NCBI RefSeq assembly: GCF_004297405.1
Contig: NZ_SCVC01000012.1
Coordinates: forward strand, 124,001-188,000
Direction of reading: 5' to 3'
Origin: Reyranella sp.
GTDB lineage: Bacteria > Pseudomonadota > Alphaproteobacteria > Reyranellales > Reyranellaceae
DNA: 64,000 nt
Under the pieces are notes generated by a model. That model made no database searches, was not told where the DNA came from, and saw only the letters and a list, made by a program, of their open reading frames with translations. Both the position numbers and the translations under genes were made by a program. Of this stretch, positions 51,379 to 59,493 are shown piece by piece (position 1 is the stretch's first letter; the number at the start of each line of letters is the position of its first letter).

Positions 51379-52383
51379 TTACGCTTCTCCTTCGGCCTCT
51401 ACAGCTTCCTCAGCGCCCGACACGAAGAAATGATGCTTCGAGTCTGCCGCGAGATACCCCTGTAGTGCCACCCGCGCGTCTGCAATCTTCGTGTAATAGT
51501 CGCGGAACGGCTGGGAGACCTGTGCCGCACGCTTGGCATCGGGAGCGACAGGTATAGAAATCTCTAGGTAGCGCTTTCCAACGTCTTCCCGGTTCGTCTG
51601 CATGAATACTACCCGCCGCCACTGATCGCGAACAATCTTCAACGTCATTGCCCAGAGCAAGTAGAACGCGTCGAACTTGGCCTCCGGGCCCGGGCGCAGG
51701 ACTATGACTTCCCTTGTCATCATGACTCTTTCCTGGCCCGGCATCAGCACGCAGAAGTCACCGATGTTCTTTGATGTTCGCTCGGGGCAGACCAAGTCGA
51801 AGGCCTGCAAGCCGGAGGTCGGTCCACGCCAAAAATGCTCCGCAATTGCGCGGGGGACACGGTTGGTGGGATTGATGTTCACATGCCCAGCCCGGAGGTC
51901 CGACACCTTGATGTACGGTACATCGCCGATACGTTGCTCCTGCGAAGGCGAGCCGTGGCCACCTCGAATCGTTATGTATCCATCCTTTTCGAGATCGTGA
52001 AGGGTGCTGGCAGAGAATCCAGATAGCTCGGGGTCGGCGACAAGCGTGCTGTTGAAGTGATCATCGAAGCGATGATCGTAGTACGCCGGTACGGCGCAGC
52101 TGACATTGACCTTCTCCGATGGCACAAAGCTCAGCGTGTCGGGAAGGCCGGTATTGCTCTTTGGCACCGCCTTCAACTTTGAGAGCGCCTGCATATCCTC
52201 CAGTAGACGGTCGTTGATCGCGTCTACCATTGCCCCCGTGTCGGGGTCTTTGATCTGCACTCGCTGGCCGGTCGCTGCGTCCACCTTTTTGAGAAGCCGC
52301 CCACCCTTGGTGAGGCCGCAGGTCGGCGCAGTCGATACCATTATGAAGTCATCGGAAAACCACTTGGGCTTGTATACGGCCAT
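51379..52383 (-). CDS. Specificity-type subunit of the restriction-modification system
   Basis: A 334-residue protein encoded 6 bp after the methylase gene. It resembles a half-length type I specificity (S) subunit with one target recognition domain: GDVPYIKVSDLRAGHVNINPTNRVPRAIAEHF (in part), SGLQAFDLVCPERTSKNIGDFCVL, LLWAMTLKIVRDQWRRVVFMQTNRED and a C-terminal helix (FRDYYTKIADARVALQGYLA). The S fold is clear from the LxxGDVPYI-type motif. About 100 N-terminal residues have no clear match. One recognition domain suggests a dimer or a half-site protein. Its stop is about 65 bp from the gene stub. Confidence 0.72.
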   Translation of the reverse strand: MAVYKPKWFSDDFIMVSTAPTCGLTKGGRLLKKVDAATGQRVQIKDPDTGAMVDAINDRLLEDMQALSKLKAVPKSNTGLPDTLSFVPSEKVNVSCAVPAYYDHRFDDHFNSTLVADPELSGFSASTLHDLEKDGYITIRGGHGSPSQEQRIGDVPYIKVSDLRAGHVNINPTNRVPRAIAEHFWRGPTSGLQAFDLVCPERTSKNIGDFCVLMPGQERVMMTREVIVLRPGPEAKFDAFYLLWAMTLKIVRDQWRRVVFMQTNREDVGKRYLEISIPVAPDAKRAAQVSQPFRDYYTKIADARVALQGYLAADSKHHFFVSGAEEAVEAEGEA

Positions 52384-52389
52384 GGTGGA

Positions 52390-54060
52390 TTACTCCTCTG
52401 CACTCTTTGCGGTTGGTGGCGGCAGCTTCTCGAAGATGTAAAAGTTAGTCTTGGCGCGGCAAAATTCTTCGAACGCTTCCATCGGAATGTTCATCATGCC
52501 GCGTAGCTTTAGACGGCTCGCCAACCAATCGGAGAGCCAGCGGTACTTCTTGCTGAAGAAGTACGTCTCCGGCAGGACGATGCCGACGCGACCGCCTGGT
52601 ACAAGGAGGCGATAGCATAGCTCCAAGAAAACAAGTCCAATCTCAAGATCGACGTAGTGCGTGGGCCCCTTCATTGCGGCTGCATTTGCTATCGTATAGC
52701 CCGCAGCCTTGCAGTCAGACGCTTTGACTTTCAACTCTTCGCCAAAGGGGGGATTGGTCACCACCACCGTAAACTGCTCGTGGATAAAGGGTGCGGCGCT
52801 TGTTCCAAGTTCGTCGCGCAGCTTGGTGTACTTCGTTGACCAGTCGTTGGCGCGAATTGAATCGCCAAGCAGTGCGTGCGTTGAGCCGTCGCGCATCGCG
52901 ACCATCATTGCGCGTGTCAGCTTGATGCCGATGTCGTCCTTGTCGACACCGTAGAGGCTGTCATTGGCCCATTTGATTAGATTCCAAGCCTCCTCCGGTT
53001 TGGGAAACTCTTTCGACGCAACCTGACGCAGTGCCTCGATCAGGAATCCGCCCGTGCCACATGCCGGGTCAATCACCTTGTCTGACGAGGTGATATCCAA
53101 CGCCATGATGGCGGGCCGCACGACGCGCAACGGGGTGAGATACTGTCCTTCACCGCTCTTCAGTGCAGTAGTCCGAAAGATTTGGAATGCCTTGGCGAGT
53201 AGGTCAATTTCATCACCCAAGATGCGATATGGCCAAAGCTCTGACACAACCGAATACACGGTGCTGTCGCTCAGTAGGAGGACATCGCGATCGTGGGGAA
53301 GAAAGATTCGTGTTCGCTGCTTCGTAAAGTAGTCTTTGAACAGCTCGCGAATCTTCGCGACAGTTCGTGGCATACGGTCCGCGTCCCCGCCATACAGGCG
53401 GAAACTGACTGGCTCGTCTTGATGGGCAGACCGACTAAAGACCGCATCGCTCTCGAGCTTAACCAGCATAAGGTGAAGCAGCTCGCGAAGCTGATCCTCG
53501 CGTCGCGTTACGACTGGATCTGCGATAACGACGGTAGCCACGATCCGCCGCAGGACGGCGGATAGCTCCGCTTCGCTTGGTACCTTTAGTGTCTTCCATG
53601 TCGGCGGCTTGGCCGGGGCCTGAGTCAGATCGTCTCCAGGATTCGGCAGGGGGGCCCCGGTGACCTCGACCCATTCGGATGAGTGGCACTTGTATATTGC
53701 GAGCGTCTGGCTGCCATTGGTCCAGAAGCCCATCTTCACCAACGGTTCGCTGCTCAAGTAACGAATGAGCTGCGCCTTACCGGCGTCAATGTCCGGTGCT
53801 TTGAACTCGAAGATGATTTGCAATGCATGAGGTTCGCCACTGGTATCGGCGAACGCGACGAGATCGGCAGTACCACAAGTGTCGTATTTTTGGCCTCGCT
53901 CCCGTTTGGTCAGGTCATGGGGCGCATGAGGGACCGGCCATTCGGGCTTCCAGCGCAGTTGACCCTCATGCCACCCCAACTGAAGCAGCCGCTTGATAGT
54001 GGCCTGCCGAACGCTCTCTTCCGGTTTCAACGGGCTTTCGCCCTTAGTTGCGCCGTCCAT
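52390..54060 (-). CDS. N6-adenine methylase with nuclease-like N-terminal domain
   Basis: A 556-residue protein. Residues about 1-130 look like the HSDR_N domain of type I restriction subunits, with a PD-(D/E)xK-type core: Asp66 (TADLVAF), and Glu85-x-Lys87 (IIFEFKAPD). Residues about 215-540 are an N6_Mtase domain with motif I DPACGTGGFL (about 330) and motif IV NPPFGE (about 435), with the IVLPETYFF helix after it. No helicase or translocase domain exists in either subunit. The fused nuclease-methylase plus separate specificity gene recalls the type IIB BcgI layout rather than classic type I. Strong promoter-like boxes lie upstream. Confidence 0.82.
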   Translation of the reverse strand: MDGATKGESPLKPEESVRQATIKRLLQLGWHEGQLRWKPEWPVPHAPHDLTKRERGQKYDTCGTADLVAFADTSGEPHALQIIFEFKAPDIDAGKAQLIRYLSSEPLVKMGFWTNGSQTLAIYKCHSSEWVEVTGAPLPNPGDDLTQAPAKPPTWKTLKVPSEAELSAVLRRIVATVVIADPVVTRREDQLRELLHLMLVKLESDAVFSRSAHQDEPVSFRLYGGDADRMPRTVAKIRELFKDYFTKQRTRIFLPHDRDVLLLSDSTVYSVVSELWPYRILGDEIDLLAKAFQIFRTTALKSGEGQYLTPLRVVRPAIMALDITSSDKVIDPACGTGGFLIEALRQVASKEFPKPEEAWNLIKWANDSLYGVDKDDIGIKLTRAMMVAMRDGSTHALLGDSIRANDWSTKYTKLRDELGTSAAPFIHEQFTVVVTNPPFGEELKVKASDCKAAGYTIANAAAMKGPTHYVDLEIGLVFLELCYRLLVPGGRVGIVLPETYFFSKKYRWLSDWLASRLKLRGMMNIPMEAFEEFCRAKTNFYIFEKLPPPTAKSAEE

Positions 54061-54083
54061 AGAATGCCCCTCTCGTTGGAGTA

Positions 54084-54112
54084 TATATAAAAAACGGGCT
54101 GCCCTTTTTCAA
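54084..54112 (-). promoter_or_regulatory. Strong sigma-70-like promoter of the RM operon
   Basis: On the minus strand, TTGAAA (54112-54107) and TATATA (54089-54084) are separated by exactly 17 bases. The start of transcription would be near 54077 and the ATG at 54060 has a GAGAGGGG site. A near-palindrome (GGGC/GCCC with flanking A and T runs) lies between the boxes and may be an operator or C-protein-like site. Confidence 0.6.
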
Positions 54113-54414
54113 TGCCAAGTGGCCTATTTTGTTCGGTTGGCCATCACGAAACCATATATTGTGGAGATGCCTAAAGTTCGCCGTAGATTTGGGAAACTCG
54201 GAATTTTTCAGTCCGCACGCTCAGGCACTCGGCGGCGCCGGTCGTTCGCTGATTCCCTCCTACCGGGTAGGTCATCGGCTCAGCCGGCGAATGCCTCGCG
54301 TTCGTCGGGCGACGGGTTACGCTCGCGGCTGACGAAGGTGGCCCACTGCGGGCCAATTGTGGTGCTTACGGGGTGCGAACGCGCGCCGGCATGAGCGTCG
54401 TTATCATACTGAAA
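54113..54414. other. Intergenic region, lower GC, no gene recognised
   Basis: Three hundred bases between the RM operon promoter and the small gene at 54415. It is visibly richer in A and T near both ends than the rest of the window. The few short frames through it (for example 54129-54332 plus and 54171-54356 minus) give no protein-like sequence. No tRNA, inverted repeat of note or integrase remnant is seen. It is probably one flank of the island. Confidence 0.5.
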
Positions 54415-54789
54415 TTATTGTACTTTTCGCGGTAACGCGAGGAGGTCCTTGAAGTATTGCAGGTTCTGCAGCAGCGGCCGCAGGTCGCCGTCGAACGAGG
54501 CGGCGCCTCGCTTGGTGAGGGCGAAGAGATCGTGCCAGCCCGGCGCGGGAACCGTCTCCCAATGCTTTTGCCAGGCCTCGTCGGTGCCGCGCACCGTGAA
54601 CGTCATGGACCGCATCAGCTGCGGTCCGCGGTCGAGCGCGACGAGGGCGCCGTCGCTCAGAGAAAGGTGAAAGGGCTCATTGCCGATATCGACCCGGCAT
54701 TCGACGGTGAGCCATCGGCCGCGACGACGGAGATCGTCGTCGGCGGAAAGAAGGTCGGGAAGACGAGCGAAGCGATCCGCAGGTGTCAT
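54415..54789 (-). CDS. Small SCP2-like hypothetical protein
   Basis: A 124-residue protein with an SCP2-like pattern: an amphipathic first part (RFARLPDLLSADDDLRRRGRWL), then VECRVDIGNEPFHLSLSDGALVAL, MTFTVRGTDEAWQKHW, and a LFALTKRGAASFDGDLRPLLQNLQYF end, much as in small sterol- or lipid-binding proteins. The assignment is by pattern only. It follows the CoA-transferase by 51 bp. Its last residues (KDLLALPR then KVQ and stop) match the start of the stub at 51210-51314 but end differently, which suggests its 3' end was replaced. Confidence 0.68.
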   Translation of the reverse strand: MTPADRFARLPDLLSADDDLRRRGRWLTVECRVDIGNEPFHLSLSDGALVALDRGPQLMRSMTFTVRGTDEAWQKHWETVPAPGWHDLFALTKRGAASFDGDLRPLLQNLQYFKDLLALPRKVQ

Positions 54790-54840
54790 CCCTGCAGAAT
54801 GTACTCGATCGTCGATCCGCCGGAAGCCTCGAAAGCCGCC

Positions 54841-56025
54841 TTAGACGACGCGGTCGGCCTTGAGCTTGGCAATAGCGTCTGCCTCGTAGCCCAGCTCCTG
54901 CAGGATCTGGTCCGTGTGTTCGCCGAGCTTGGGCGCACGGCGGCGGATGCTAAGCGGCGTGCGCGAGAGCTTGACCGGCTCCTGCAGCACGGGCACCGGC
55001 TTGGCCGCGCCGGGATACTCCATCGGATACAGGAACTTCGCTTCCTGCACGTGCTTGTCGTCGAGCGCCTGCTGCGGCGAGTAGACGGGGCCTGCGGGAA
55101 TGCGGCTGGCTTCGAGGGCCACCAGCGCTTCGGCGACAGTGCGAGCGTCGCACCACTTCTGCATGATCTCCGACAGCGCCTCGCCATTGTCGCCGCGCGC
55201 CAGATCATCCTTGAAGCGCGGATCCTTGGCGAGGTTCTCGTCGCCCATCAGCTTGCACCAGCGCACGAACAGCGGCTGGCCGATCGTCATGGCGTAGATC
55301 CAACCGTCCTTGCACTTGAACGTGTCGGAGGGACCGGCCGTGAAGCCGCGGTTGAGCGTGGCGATACGGTTGAGGTTGAGCATCGCCTGCTCGATCAGAT
55401 GGCTGTTGGTGATGTTGATGGCCGTGCGCAGCAGCGCCGTCTCGACCTTCTGGCCCTTGCCGCTCTTGGCGCGGTCGAGAAGTGCCGCCAGCACGCCCAC
55501 GGTGTTGAGCAGCGCCGTGCCGAAATCGATGACCGGGGCGTTCACGCGGGTCGGCACCTCGCCGTCGCCGGAGAGGTACATGGCACCCGACATCGCCTGG
55601 CCGATCGTGTCGAAGCCGACGCGCGTGGCGTAGGGGCCTTCCGAGCCGAAGGTCGAGGTCGTGGCGAGAATGATCTTGGGGTTGATGGCGGAGATGGTCT
55701 CGTAGTCGATGCCCATCTTCTGCAGGTCTTCGTAGGGCAGATTGGCGATCACCACGTCCGAGGCGGCGACCAGTTTCTTCACGATCTCGCGGCCCGCGGG
55801 CTTCATGGGATTGAGCGTGAGGCCGAGCTTGTTGCGGCCCATCTGGAGGAACATGGCGCCTTCGCCACCTTCGGCCACCGGGGTCACCCAGCGATCCTCG
55901 CTGCCTTCGAGTTTCTCGATGCGGATCACCTCGGCGCCGAGGTCTCCCAGCATCGTGCCGCAGAACGGACCTGCGATGTAACGGCCGAAATCGAGTACGC
56001 GAATGCCTTCCAGAACCCCAGCCAT
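54841..56025 (-). CDS. Family III CoA-transferase (CaiB/BaiF type)
   Basis: A 394-residue CoA-transferase of the CaiB/BaiF family, which moves CoA between acids. The family start GIRVLDFGRYIAGPFCGTMLGDLGAEVIRIEK (in part), the catalytic aspartate region VGFDTIGQAMSG, and the C-terminal LQELGYEADAIAKLKADRVV are present. It probably activates an imported acid using a CoA donor. It lies 25 bp behind the TRAP permease gene on the same strand and 51 bp before the small SCP2-like gene. Confidence 0.93.
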   Translation of the reverse strand: MAGVLEGIRVLDFGRYIAGPFCGTMLGDLGAEVIRIEKLEGSEDRWVTPVAEGGEGAMFLQMGRNKLGLTLNPMKPAGREIVKKLVAASDVVIANLPYEDLQKMGIDYETISAINPKIILATTSTFGSEGPYATRVGFDTIGQAMSGAMYLSGDGEVPTRVNAPVIDFGTALLNTVGVLAALLDRAKSGKGQKVETALLRTAINITNSHLIEQAMLNLNRIATLNRGFTAGPSDTFKCKDGWIYAMTIGQPLFVRWCKLMGDENLAKDPRFKDDLARGDNGEALSEIMQKWCDARTVAEALVALEASRIPAGPVYSPQQALDDKHVQEAKFLYPMEYPGAAKPVPVLQEPVKLSRTPLSIRRRAPKLGEHTDQILQELGYEADAIAKLKADRVV

Positions 56026-56050
56026 AATATGTCTCTGCCTCCGCCCTTGG

Positions 56051-58303
56051 TTACCCTGCGGCCGCGTCTCCTGCCGGCCGATTGCGACGGACCATTAGCA
56101 GAGCCAGCAGCACTGTGGGAACGAGCAAGGCTGCCGCGAGTAGCTCCATCTGTGCATTGCTGAGCGGCATGATTCCGCCACCGGGCGTGGCCAGGACCAG
56201 GCCACCGATGATGAAGAGCACGCGCAAGGGCCATTCGAGCGCGCCTGTGCTCCGCAGATCGCCGACGCCGGCCTGGTAGCCCTGGATGCCACCGCAGATG
56301 AACACGATGCCGATCCCCGCCGTGATCGTCAGGTAGCCCGCCTCGAGCCAGGGAGTGGGATCGCCAGGCGCTGCACCCTGCAGGACGAGCGCAGGATTGA
56401 GCACGAAGAAGAAGGGGATGAAGTAGATGATGCTTCCCACCCACATCGATTCCCAAGCCGTCTTCATGGCCGGCGCACCCGCGATCCCGGCGGCTGCGAA
56501 GGAGGCGATGGCGACCGGCGGCGTGATCGACGACAGCATACCCCAGTAGAAGATGAACATATGCACGGCCATCTTGTTGAGGCCGAGCTTCTCCAGTGCC
56601 GGGCCGACCAGGATGGCGAGGAAGATGTAGCAAGCGGTGGTCGTGAGCCCCAGTCCGAGGATCATGCTGGTGATGGCGCACATCACCAGCAGCAGCAGCG
56701 CGTTGTTGCCGGCCAGACTGAGGAGGTCGTTAGCCAGTGAAGCGATGACGCCGGTCAGCGAGAAGGCGCCGATCAGCAGGCCGCAGCCCGCCAGAATGCC
56801 GATCAGTTCAACGAATGTCCGGCCGTTCACCTCCAGGAAGGTGACGTACCGGCTGAAGCCCCAGCGCTTTTCGCCCCAGATCTCGTTGAGCACCACCAGC
56901 ACCATCATGCCGCCGAGCAGCGGCAGGAGAATGGCGTTCAGCCAGGCGTCGATGGCGGTTTCCGGCGTGGCAGCGAGCGCCTTGGCGTAGTGCTCGCCCA
57001 TCATCGCGAATACGACCGTCGCGGCCACGGCCAAAATCAGATTGATGGTGTTGGCGATCCGCCACTTGCCCGGTTGGGTCCACTGGTTGAGCACCAGAAG
57101 GAGTGCGGTGGCATAGAACGGCGCGTGGCTCTCGCGCTTGAAGTAAAGCAGCATGACGACCAGCAGGCCGACGACGAAGACGTAGTACCAACCTTCCTTG
57201 ATCGCATCCCACGCATTGGGAAGCTCGCTCTTGTCCAGGCCCTTGAGACCGCGCCTCGCCGCGTACGAATCGACCTGGAAATAAAGACCGATATAGAACA
57301 GCGCCGTCGGAATGACCGCCGCCAACGCAACTTCGGCGTAGGTGGTTCCCATGAACTGGGCCATGACGAAAGCAGTGGCGCCCAGCAACGGCGGCGACAG
57401 CACGGCACCGGTCGAGGCGCACGCTTCGATGGCGCCGGCATAGCTCGGCGTGAAGCCTGTGCGCTTCATCGTGGGAATGGTCATGGTGCCGGCCGTCAGG
57501 ACGTTGCTGACGATGCTTCCCGACATCATGCCGAGCAGGCCCGACGCCACGATGCATACTTTGGCGGCGCCTCCGCGCAGAGTGCCGCAAATGGCGAAAG
57601 ACAGGTTGATGAAGAACTTGCCGGCGCCGGTCACCATCAGCGCCGTGCCGAACACCAGGAAGCCGATCACGGTGTCGGCGAACGCCTGAACGGGAATCCC
57701 GAGCAGGCTTTCGGTCGACAACATGTGATAGGCGGTGGTCTGGTCGAGCGTCGACTGGTTACCCTTGAGCGGTCCCAGCCACCATGCCCCTGCGAACATC
57801 GGATAGACGGTGAACGGGAAGACACTCAGCAGCAGGCCCCAACCACCGGTGCGGCGCAGTGCCTCCATCAGCACCGCCCACATGAAGAAGCCGGTCCAGA
57901 TGATCGACTGCGGCGGGTCGCCAAACTCCCAACCGAGTTCGGCTGCCTTGCGGACGTTCAGCATCAGGTAGAACGATGCCGCCGCTGTGCCCAGGAACAG
58001 CACGACGTCGTACCAGGCAATACGATCGAGAGATGCCCTGGAGCTGCCGGGGAAGATCACGAACGTGAAAGGCAGCATGCAGAGGATCAGGAGGTAGAAA
58101 TACTCCGTGTTGAGTGGCGTGAAGCCTACGAAGAAGCGCAACGCGAACTGCTGGTTGATGCAGAGGAAGATCGTAATCGCCGTCAGGACGACCAGAGCCC
58201 ATCGCCATACGCCGACCAGGGGGCGGACCCGCATCGTCTCGGCTTCAGTCGGGGCCGCCTGATGCGGGTCGTCGAAAACGACCCGCGTCACCTGATCGGT
58301 CAT
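56051..58303 (-). CDS. TRAP transporter fused 4TM/12TM permease
   Basis: A 750-residue membrane protein that joins the small (DctQ-like) and large (DctM-like) subunits of a TAXI-type TRAP transporter. The N-terminal 4-helix part spans about 30-190, and the large subunit about 200-740. Typical large-subunit stretches are SGLLGMMSGSIVSNVLTAGTMTIPTMKRTGF (in part), GAVLSPPLLGATAFVMAQ, and FYWGMLSSITPPVAIASFAAAGIAGAPAMKTAW (in part). It imports an organic anion with sodium. The two TAXI binding-protein genes are just upstream on the same strand. Confidence 0.94.
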   Translation of the reverse strand: MTDQVTRVVFDDPHQAAPTEAETMRVRPLVGVWRWALVVLTAITIFLCINQQFALRFFVGFTPLNTEYFYLLILCMLPFTFVIFPGSSRASLDRIAWYDVVLFLGTAAASFYLMLNVRKAAELGWEFGDPPQSIIWTGFFMWAVLMEALRRTGGWGLLLSVFPFTVYPMFAGAWWLGPLKGNQSTLDQTTAYHMLSTESLLGIPVQAFADTVIGFLVFGTALMVTGAGKFFINLSFAICGTLRGGAAKVCIVASGLLGMMSGSIVSNVLTAGTMTIPTMKRTGFTPSYAGAIEACASTGAVLSPPLLGATAFVMAQFMGTTYAEVALAAVIPTALFYIGLYFQVDSYAARRGLKGLDKSELPNAWDAIKEGWYYVFVVGLLVVMLLYFKRESHAPFYATALLLVLNQWTQPGKWRIANTINLILAVAATVVFAMMGEHYAKALAATPETAIDAWLNAILLPLLGGMMVLVVLNEIWGEKRWGFSRYVTFLEVNGRTFVELIGILAGCGLLIGAFSLTGVIASLANDLLSLAGNNALLLLVMCAITSMILGLGLTTTACYIFLAILVGPALEKLGLNKMAVHMFIFYWGMLSSITPPVAIASFAAAGIAGAPAMKTAWESMWVGSIIYFIPFFFVLNPALVLQGAAPGDPTPWLEAGYLTITAGIGIVFICGGIQGYQAGVGDLRSTGALEWPLRVLFIIGGLVLATPGGGIMPLSNAQMELLAAALLVPTVLLALLMVRRNRPAGDAAAG

Positions 58304-58315
58304 GAAATGCTTTCC

Positions 58316-59476
58316 TTATTCGTCGAACCCTACGGGCTGGCCGGCCTTCGTGAGTGCCGTCCGCCGAGTCTCCATCCAGCCCTTGCGGAAGGCTTCCTTG
58401 TCGTCGGGCGGATTGGTTTTGAGATAGGCCGCCCAGGCCTCGGCCAGGACCTTCTGGCGGGCGATCAGCGTGTCGTTGTTCTTCTGTCCCTCGTCGGTCC
58501 AGACGCCGGCTTCCTTCAGGGCGCGGACGGCGCCCGGATGGTAGGGCACAATCCACTTCTGGTTCTGGCGCTTGGCTTCGAGGCCGTCGACGCCGACTAC
58601 GGAGTCCTTGTAGGAATCGTAGTTCACGATCATCGCCTTGGTCAGCGCATGCACCAGATCGGCGGGTTGCGAGGCGTAGGCCATGAAGATCGGGTAGGGA
58701 TAGACCGCCACCTCGATGGTCTCGCCCTTGGCATAGCCGGCGCCACAGGTCGATTTGTGCGGATAGAAGTAGGGCGCAAGCTTCTGCAGGCGCTCCCATC
58801 CCGCCGTATCGGAGGCGGGCATTGCCGGCCACATGATGCCGCGCGGCGAATTCTCGGCTTCCTTGGCCTGACCGGAGATGGTCGACGCGAAGACGATATC
58901 GACTTCGTTGTTCACCAGGCCCTTCATCATCGCGCCGTAACTCGAATATTCGACGGGCTTCACGTCGGCCTTCGTGAGACCGCCGAAGGCGATCAGGCCG
59001 AGCAGGCTCTGGTTGACGGCGGGCGAGCCGACCACCCAGCCCATGCGCCTGCCCTTGAGATCTTTGACCTGGGTGACGCCGAGATCCCTGGCGATGGCCA
59101 AAGCCTGGCCGCTGCAGGTCGTCGCCGACAACAGGAGTTGCAGGCTTTGCGGCCCCCATTCCTTGGTGGCGAACTCGAGCACGCCTTCCTGCGCATAGTA
59201 GACGCCGACGCCCATGGCAGAGGCCTGCGCCCGGCCAGCACGCAACGGGCCCAGCCGGGCCACATCGTTACCGGCAGGCAGTATCCGCAGGTCGGTACCG
59301 TACTTGTTCTTCAGCATCTGGCCGACGGCCACTGCCTGATTGAAGGCATTGGAGCCGGTCTCGTAAGCCGTCATCGTAAGTGTTCCGGGGAGCTTGGCGT
59401 CCTGCGCCACTGCACTGCCGACACACGCCATCGCCACTGCCGCCACTACGGCAGCGCCACGGAACCCATACGCCAT
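58316..59476 (-). CDS. TAXI family TRAP substrate-binding protein 1
   Basis: A 386-residue periplasmic binding protein of the TAXI family with a signal peptide ending near GSAVAQ. The TAXI pattern is seen: MTAYETGSNAFNQAVAVGQML, LPAGNDVARLGPLRAGRAQASAMGVGVYYAQEG (in parts), GWVVGSPAVNQSLLGLIAFGGL and a WVVPYHPG-type end (WIVPYHPGAVRAL). ATG at 59476 has a GGGAG site nine bases upstream; TTG at 59485 and GTG at 59479 are alternatives. Its stop is 12 bp before the permease start. It is about half identical, by eye, to the next gene. Confidence 0.92.
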   Translation of the reverse strand: MAYGFRGAAVVAAVAMACVGSAVAQDAKLPGTLTMTAYETGSNAFNQAVAVGQMLKNKYGTDLRILPAGNDVARLGPLRAGRAQASAMGVGVYYAQEGVLEFATKEWGPQSLQLLLSATTCSGQALAIARDLGVTQVKDLKGRRMGWVVGSPAVNQSLLGLIAFGGLTKADVKPVEYSSYGAMMKGLVNNEVDIVFASTISGQAKEAENSPRGIMWPAMPASDTAGWERLQKLAPYFYPHKSTCGAGYAKGETIEVAVYPYPIFMAYASQPADLVHALTKAMIVNYDSYKDSVVGVDGLEAKRQNQKWIVPYHPGAVRALKEAGVWTDEGQKNNDTLIARQKVLAEAWAAYLKTNPPDDKEAFRKGWMETRRTALTKAGQPVGFDE

Positions 59477-59493
59477 CACTCTCAACTCCCGGA

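Noticed and set aside
54171..54356. Short minus-strand frame in the gap beside the RM genes
   Set aside because: Sixty-one codons of low-information sequence without a ribosome site; no family likeness.
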